Positions 6,218 to 9,194 of a stretch of 9,194 nucleotides of DNA are shown in pieces. Positions within the stretch are counted from its first letter, which is position 1, and each line of letters opens with the position of its first letter. The translations under genes were made by a program, and so were the position numbers. The DNA comes from Candidatus Bathyarchaeota archaeon (GTDB lineage Archaea; Thermoproteota; Bathyarchaeia; RBG-16-48-13; GCA-020355125): assembly GCA_026014905.1 (NCBI GenBank), contig JAOZHK010000277.1, positions 1 to 9,194 of the forward strand, written 5' to 3'. The notes under the pieces were generated by a model. The model was not told the DNA's origin and made no database searches. It was given only the letters and a program-made list of their open reading frames with translations.

Positions 6218-7042
6218 ATGAATAGAGAGAACTTCACGGCGTCATTACGTCGAATTAACCGAGAGGACTATCCTGAGCTCGATGGTTACTCAGATCACGA
6301 AATTTGGCACAATATTGGGCCAGGAGGCCTTTTCCTTGTCGCGTCGATGACGAGGTCGATGAAGTTAACCGCGGATGATATCGTGTTGGATCTTGGGTGT
6401 GGGAAAGGCAAAACTTCGGTGTTTCTCGCACAGCATTATGGAGTTAAAGTGTTTGCGGTGGACTTGCTGACCCGTGCGACGCAGCTGAATATGACGATCC
6501 GTCAAAGCGGGAAGGCAGTGAATATTGTACCACTGAATCTAGATGCGCGAAAGCCGCTTCCCTTTGCTGACGAGTATTTTGACGCCATTTTCTGTATGAA
6601 TGCGCTGCCTTTCTTTGGTGGTGACGTGGATTCGTTAAATCGATTCGCGACACATCTCAAACCAGATGGCGTCTTTTGTGTTGGCGGTGAATGTCTCAGC
6701 GATGAATTTACCCGTGAACAAAGAGCGCATCCGCCTCCCGCCTATAACTTTATGAACGGTATCTGGGAAGGCGATTTCCTGAAACTCCATTCTCCAATCT
6801 GGTGGGAAACTCTCTTTCAACATGCCGACGATCTCGACGTTACCCGCTGCCAAGAATTAGCGGAAGGTAGAATCTTCTATGAAGAACGATTCCTCAGTGC
6901 TCCACCAGTAGCATATGAAGGGTTCACTCTCCAGCAGACACGAGATATTGATCAACAGATCATCTTGTATGGCCGTTCACACATACCTTACATGACAATT
7001 TTAATTTTATCTGCAGTGAAAAAGACTCTCTCGCGTGGATAA
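6218..7042 (+). CDS. class I SAM-dependent methyltransferase
   Basis: A 274-residue cytoplasmic enzyme that would transfer a methyl group from S-adenosylmethionine to an unknown acceptor. The Rossmann core shows motif I as VLDLGCGKGKTS (56-67), an acidic residue after strand 2 (VFAVD, Asp82), LNLDARKPLPFADEYFDAIF (106-125) covering motifs II-III and the strand 4 region, and LKPDGVFCVGG (147-157). The N-terminal helix segment (1-50) contains a HEIWHNIGPGGL block; the C-terminal region ends GRSHIPYMTILILSA, a strand typical of small-molecule methyltransferases. The length is normal and the frame unbroken. The start is ATG 6218, supported by a GAGGT site and a TATA-like box; the frame is open to a TTG at 6149, but the extra 23 residues look non-coding. 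The nearest co-oriented intact genes give no clue to the substrate. Confidence 0.88.
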   Translation: MNRENFTASLRRINREDYPELDGYSDHEIWHNIGPGGLFLVASMTRSMKLTADDIVLDLGCGKGKTSVFLAQHYGVKVFAVDLLTRATQLNMTIRQSGKAVNIVPLNLDARKPLPFADEYFDAIFCMNALPFFGGDVDSLNRFATHLKPDGVFCVGGECLSDEFTREQRAHPPPAYNFMNGIWEGDFLKLHSPIWWETLFQHADDLDVTRCQELAEGRIFYEERFLSAPPVAYEGFTLQQTRDIDQQIILYGRSHIPYMTILILSAVKKTLSRG

Positions 7043-7100
7043 AATTTAATCCCACACACACTTATCAGGTATCCCGTGTATCTAGTATATCACGCAACAG

Positions 7101-7145
7101 AAGCGAAGAAACGAGTTAGCGCGGTTTAGCTCGTTGTATTCGCTT
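7101..7145 (+). repeat. long imperfect hairpin, possible structured RNA
   Basis: Outer arms AAGCGAA (7101-7107) and TTCGCTT (7139-7145) pair over 7 bp. After a small GA/GTA internal loop, 7110-7119 pairs with 7126-7135 over 10 bp, starting AACGAG with CTCGTT, around a 6-base loop (7120-7125). Two of the inner pairs are G-U, which would be mismatches in the opposite-strand transcript, so a plus-strand RNA is favoured. It lies 58 bases after the methyltransferase stop and about 270 before the nuclease start. It could be a 3' end structure, a leader element or a small RNA. Confidence 0.55.
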
Positions 7146-7157
7146 GCTAACAGCAAG
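7143..7157 (+). repeat. second hairpin competing with the first
   Basis: CTTGCT (7143-7148) and AGCAAG (7152-7157) form a 6-bp stem with a 3-base loop. It shares three bases with the outer arm of the preceding hairpin, so the two cannot both be complete. Confidence 0.45.
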
Positions 7158-7278
7158 TCTCAATCCAGATCCAATCTTCAGAAGAAAAATATGAATTATC
7201 CACTCGCGTATCTTTATAAGATGCAAGCCCTATATAGTTAGTTGACTTTAATAGATGCGGATTTCTCAGCGTTTCACA

Positions 7279-7300
7279 GAATAGGGTACTGTGCCTATTC
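7279..7300 (+). repeat. 7-bp inverted repeat
   Basis: GAATAGG (7279-7285) and CCTATTC (7294-7300) are perfect inverted arms around an 8-base spacer, 118 bases before the nuclease ATG. It could be an operator or a minor RNA hairpin. Confidence 0.4.
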
Positions 7301-7417
7301 GAATGTTCGACCATTTATCGTTGTGAAGTACCTATCTGGTTCGAAGTGTGCATGGTCTGAATCACCAACGCACATCAGCTGATATTGGCAACTATTACTT
7401 GTTATGAAGTGTTCCCC

Positions 7418-8125
7418 ATGAATAAACAACCAAGTGAATTATTAACACGTTTAGACGTGCAAGAAAGCAGCGAACTTCTGAAGAAAGCAGAATCCCTCAT
7501 ACACTTTCGCGGCTACAACATCGAAGAAGCTTCTCAAACCGCGTCCACCATCGATATCCAAGTGTCTCATCCTGATTCTGATGACACGATCATGATGCAG
7601 ATTGTCACCCAGACTAAGTATAAAAACAATGGCGTGGGTGTTGATACGGTAGAGAGTGTCGAGCAACTCCTTGCGAAGCCGGACATCAACAAAGTCATTA
7701 TCTTTGGAAGTCGGTTTACTGAATCGGCTCAGAACGAATTGCGAGACGAGAGCATTGAATTCTTTTCCCCCACCAAGAACATTCTATTGACGCTGAACCA
7801 TCAGGAACTGTATAGTACTATTTGCAAATATGTGGACGCATTGTGTCTCAACAAGTGTGGGAGCACACCAACATCCAGCGCTGACTGTTTAGGGTATGCA
7901 AAGCAGATTACGCCGTGCCCCCACTGCGATGGACGGGGAAAACTCGCCCGCACAACGACCAAGTATGCACCGTACTGTCCGAAGTGCGGAGGGAGCGGAG
8001 AAAAGGAGAGCAACTATCGATGTCCCATTCGATTGATCAGTGACAACGCGGATTTCCATTATCGCAAAAGCTGGGGTCGACTACTCCACAACAACTTGTT
8101 ATCGCTAATTGATATGACTGGCTAG
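7418..8125 (+). CDS. Mrr-like restriction endonuclease-fold protein with DnaJ-type zinc finger
   Basis: The 235-residue product has two parts. Residues about 18-125 resemble the Mrr-type restriction endonuclease fold: a helix with FRGYNIEEA, then TIDI (Asp46), the strand MMQIVTQTKY ending in the Q-x-K form of the catalytic motif (Gln65, Lys67), and KVIIFGSRFTESAQNEL (92-108), the typical Mrr strand and helix. Such enzymes cut DNA, often modified or foreign DNA, but the activity here is inferred. Residues about 165-195 hold CPHCDGRG and CPKCGGSG, the paired CxxCxGxG motif of DnaJ zinc fingers, which may bind nucleic acid or partners. ATG 7418 is preferred; an in-frame TTG at 7385 would add 11 residues. 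No ribosome site is visible, so it may be leaderless. The TAG stop is followed in frame by 61 more codons. No methyltransferase partner of a restriction system is obvious. Confidence 0.72.
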   Translation: MNKQPSELLTRLDVQESSELLKKAESLIHFRGYNIEEASQTASTIDIQVSHPDSDDTIMMQIVTQTKYKNNGVGVDTVESVEQLLAKPDINKVIIFGSRFTESAQNELRDESIEFFSPTKNILLTLNHQELYSTICKYVDALCLNKCGSTPTSSADCLGYAKQITPCPHCDGRGKLARTTTKYAPYCPKCGGSGEKESNYRCPIRLISDNADFHYRKSWGRLLHNNLLSLIDMTG

Positions 8126-8311
8126 TTGAGAGATGGAAAGTCATTGAAATTCGTATATGATGTGAAACTGGGTACGCGGTTCAATCATATTGTTGCAGAT
8201 AAAATCGCGAGTAAGAAAAAGGATGTCATAGTATATCGAAACAACACAATCATCTTGTGTACAAGTCTTGACTTACTTGAAGATCATATAAAAGAACGGA
8301 TTGATAGCTAG
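8126..8311 (+). pseudogene. in-frame 61-codon tail after the nuclease TAG stop
   Basis: Immediately after the TAG of the nuclease gene the same frame stays open for 61 codons to TAG 8311. It encodes RDGKSLKFVYDVKLG, DVIVYRNNTIILCTSLDLLEDHIKERIDS, a protein-like mix of strands and a charged terminal helix. It opens with TTG, so it could be a separate small gene abutting the stop, but there is no ribosome site of its own. It reads more naturally as the original C-terminus of the nuclease, cut off by a CAG-to-TAG change. I do not recognise the domain. Confidence 0.45.
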
Positions 8312-8397
8312 CCCATGCATCTTAAGATTATAGGGTATTTTTACTCTCTAGATAGCTAAAATGATCAACTCTCAGCATATCTAACTAGTGAAATAAA

Positions 8398-8550
8398 ATG
8401 AAGTGTAAAGTGTGCAGGCGACCGCTGGGTACTACGGATTTAGGCTTTGAGCGAACGTATGGCATCCATGCGGGACCTTGTGAATATCGTGAACGACTAA
8501 CATCTGGCGAATATCAGCGATTAGTCGCATTTTATAAAAAATGTAAATAA
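8398..8550 (+). CDS. 50-residue CxxC zinc-binding-type protein
   Basis: A short open frame from ATG 8398 to TAA 8550 encodes MKCKVCRRPLG, then YGIHAGPCEYRERL and a basic end (FYKKCK). Cys3 and Cys6 with His24 and Cys28 could hold one zinc ion, and Cys49 is spare; this is the size of a minimal zinc-ribbon or treble-clef protein. GTGA ends 6 bases before the ATG as a weak ribosome site. The codon mix is protein-like with no rare stretches, and it sits alone between the nuclease region and a convergent membrane gene. Small archaeal zinc-finger proteins of this kind usually bind nucleic acid or proteins, but no function is assigned. Confidence 0.6.
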   Translation: MKCKVCRRPLGTTDLGFERTYGIHAGPCEYRERLTSGEYQRLVAFYKKCK

Positions 8551-8614
8551 TGTAATATATGGTACCTGGAACCAGCGCTAGTGCTAACTAAAAGGAAATA
8601 ATCCATACGAGTAC

Positions 8615-8624
8615 ACGCGCGCGT
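8615..8624. repeat. 10-base palindrome with a CG core
   Basis: ACGCGCGCGT lies between two convergent genes, directly before a T6 tract. Confidence 0.75.
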
Positions 8625-8625
8625 A

Positions 8626-8631
8626 TTTTTT
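8626..8631 (+). terminator. oligo-T tract after the CxxC gene
   Basis: Six T residues on the plus strand, 75 bases after the CxxC gene stop and directly following an ACGCGCGCGT palindrome (8615-8624). It could end transcription from the left where the convergent membrane gene finishes. Confidence 0.35.
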
Positions 8632-8812
8632 AGACATGTTCGTGACGAGAGAGCAGAGTGAGGATGATTCTGATGAACACGATCACCGCACTGGCATACA
8701 CAATGTAGTATAGAGTATGATCAATTTGGATCACGGAGCCGGTTGTTTCAGCAACATCAATCATCGTGAGCCATGCCGCCACCAAAGCTAAGATCAGCAA
8801 CCCGTTAGCCAC
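8630..8812 (-). CDS. small two-helix membrane protein
   Basis: A 60-residue minus-strand product with two strongly hydrophobic segments (about 3-19 and 34-54) joined by a polar, partly acidic loop, ending in a short charged tail (SRHEHV). It starts at GTG 8812, the only start before an in-frame TGA. A good GGTGAT ribosome-type site lies 14 bases upstream, slightly far. The hydrophobic pattern across two segments makes it more likely to be real than a chance frame. It lies 65 bases after the phosphoribosyltransferase remnant, with a T8 terminator between, so it probably has its own promoter. I do not recognise a family. Confidence 0.55.
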   Translation of the reverse strand: MANGLLILALVAAWLTMIDVAETTGSVIQIDHTLYYIVYASAVIVFIRIILTLLSRHEHV

Positions 8813-8862
8813 CTGTTCAAAGACCCATCACCTGTGAGCGTTTGCACCTGTTTCAAATCCTT

Positions 8863-8870
8863 AAAAAAAA
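8863..8870 (-). terminator. T8 terminator after the phosphoribosyltransferase remnant
   Basis: Eight T residues on the minus strand begin 7 bases after the TAA at 8878, the typical place and form of an archaeal intrinsic terminator. Confidence 0.6.
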
Positions 8871-8877
8871 GGAGAGG

Positions 8878-9194
8878 TTACCAGTCGTAGGGGAAGTGGA
8901 TTTCGTCTCGAGTGAGTAAACCTACATAATCAAGGTCTTCTTCATTATCGGGATGAGCTACCAGAGCCAGAGTATGGACATCAACAAAGTTAGGAAGATG
9001 TTGCTTCACGGCATTTATAGCCTGTCCATGAACGAGCCAGTCTTCAACAAGTAATATGCTGCTACCCGTAAATTGCGCGCGCGCGATGTGTATCGGGGTC
9101 GTGTCCTTGTCATATTTACCTAATATTCGATGATGGGCATGAACTACATGTTGGCGAACGTTCTGGAGTTTTGGACATCAGCATATTAAAATTT
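8878..9194 (-). pseudogene. decayed phosphoribosyltransferase, cut by the right edge
   Basis: The minus strand from 9177 to the TAA at 8878 encodes the C-terminal half of a phosphoribosyltransferase-like protein. There is a strand SSILLVEDWLVHGQAINAVKQHL, then VHTLALVAHPD, and an ending IHFPYDW like the (V/I)xFPWEW end of archaeal and bacterial purine-type enzymes. The PRPP-binding loop, normally DDxxDTG, is here EDWLVHG, so key Asp, Thr and Gly positions are changed. The frame has no ATG, GTG or TTG before this loop and meets a TGA at 9178-9180. The N-terminal half is therefore out of frame, lost, or beyond the window. A CG tract (9075-9085) lies just before the loop. The enzyme would have joined a base to PRPP; as it stands it should be inactive. 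Confidence 0.55.
9075..9085. repeat. 11-base alternating CG tract
   Basis: An uninterrupted alternating G/C run inside the phosphoribosyltransferase remnant, just before the altered PRPP loop (encodes ARA). Confidence 0.75.

Larger units (their letters stand above)
7043..7417. other. 375-base gap with hairpins, no convincing gene
   Basis: No open frame of note, no tRNA and no recognisable protein scrap was found on either strand. The gap holds a 17-bp hairpin (7101-7145), an overlapping second hairpin (7143-7157), and a 7-bp hairpin (7279-7300). TATA-like stretches occur near 7210-7217 and 7228-7235. Confidence 0.6.

Noticed and set aside
7338..7346. GGTTCGAAG resembling a tRNA T loop
   Set aside because: No acceptor stem, anticodon arm or D arm can be built around it on either strand.
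7385..7417. TTG start for the Mrr-like nuclease
   Set aside because: The added 11 residues have no recognisable character and no ribosome site. ATG 7418 is preferred, without certainty.
4934..8125. Genome-wide stop codon reassignment
   Set aside because: TGA, TAA and TAG all end apparently intact genes in this window, so no one codon can be generally recoded.
1..9194. CRISPR array, insertion sequence or prophage
   Set aside because: No regularly spaced repeats, transposase, integrase, terminal inverted repeats or phage structural genes were found.

Overview
The window looks archaeal. Base composition is moderate and mixed (about mid-40s % GC by eye). Several genes have Shine-Dalgarno-like GAGGTC or GGTGAT sequences, and there are AT-rich TATA-like boxes about 20-40 bases before starts. 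T7/T8 tracts sit just past gene ends in place of bacterial hairpin terminators. Initiation at TTG and GTG is common. The protein set (zinc-ribbon AIM24 protein, 4Fe-4S-tailed aldo/keto reductase remnant, TfoX-like protein, Mrr-like nuclease) would suit an Asgard or TACK-type archaeon from a metagenome. That placement is inference; no ribosomal or other marker gene is present.

Layout. Positions 1-3602 (minus strand) hold three consecutive major facilitator superfamily transporters with overlapping ends. Two are clear tandem paralogs; the third is a different, Fsr-like MFS cut by the left edge. Positions 3699-3925 (minus) carry a broken C-terminal scrap of a 4Fe-4S aldo/keto reductase. Positions 3942-4754 (minus) encode a zinc-ribbon AIM24/TIGR00266 protein. 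A divergent promoter region (4755-4900) separates it from plus-strand genes: a nitroreductase with an in-frame TGA at codon 12, a TfoX/Sxy-like protein followed in the same frame by a ferredoxin-motif remnant, a SAM-dependent methyltransferase, and an Mrr-like nuclease with a DnaJ-type zinc finger and an in-frame 61-residue tail beyond a TAG. A 50-codon CxxC protein follows. Positions 8630-9194 (minus) hold a 60-residue two-helix membrane protein and a decayed phosphoribosyltransferase running off the right edge.

How the genes relate. The MFS trio is an operon-like unit, probably exporters of unknown substrates. The rest is a mixed neighbourhood without one obvious pathway. Its most striking feature is decay: at least five coding segments are broken (aldo/keto reductase, nitroreductase, ferredoxin tail, nuclease tail, phosphoribosyltransferase). 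Three are interrupted by three different stop codons, each one C-to-T change from a sense codon. Alternating CG tracts of 6-14 bases recur at six places, several inside or beside the broken genes. A 17-bp hairpin with a competing second hairpin lies in the 375-base gap before the nuclease gene. I do not see a clear new multi-gene system. The best leads are the stop-interrupted genes, the CG tracts, the structured gap and the nuclease architecture.
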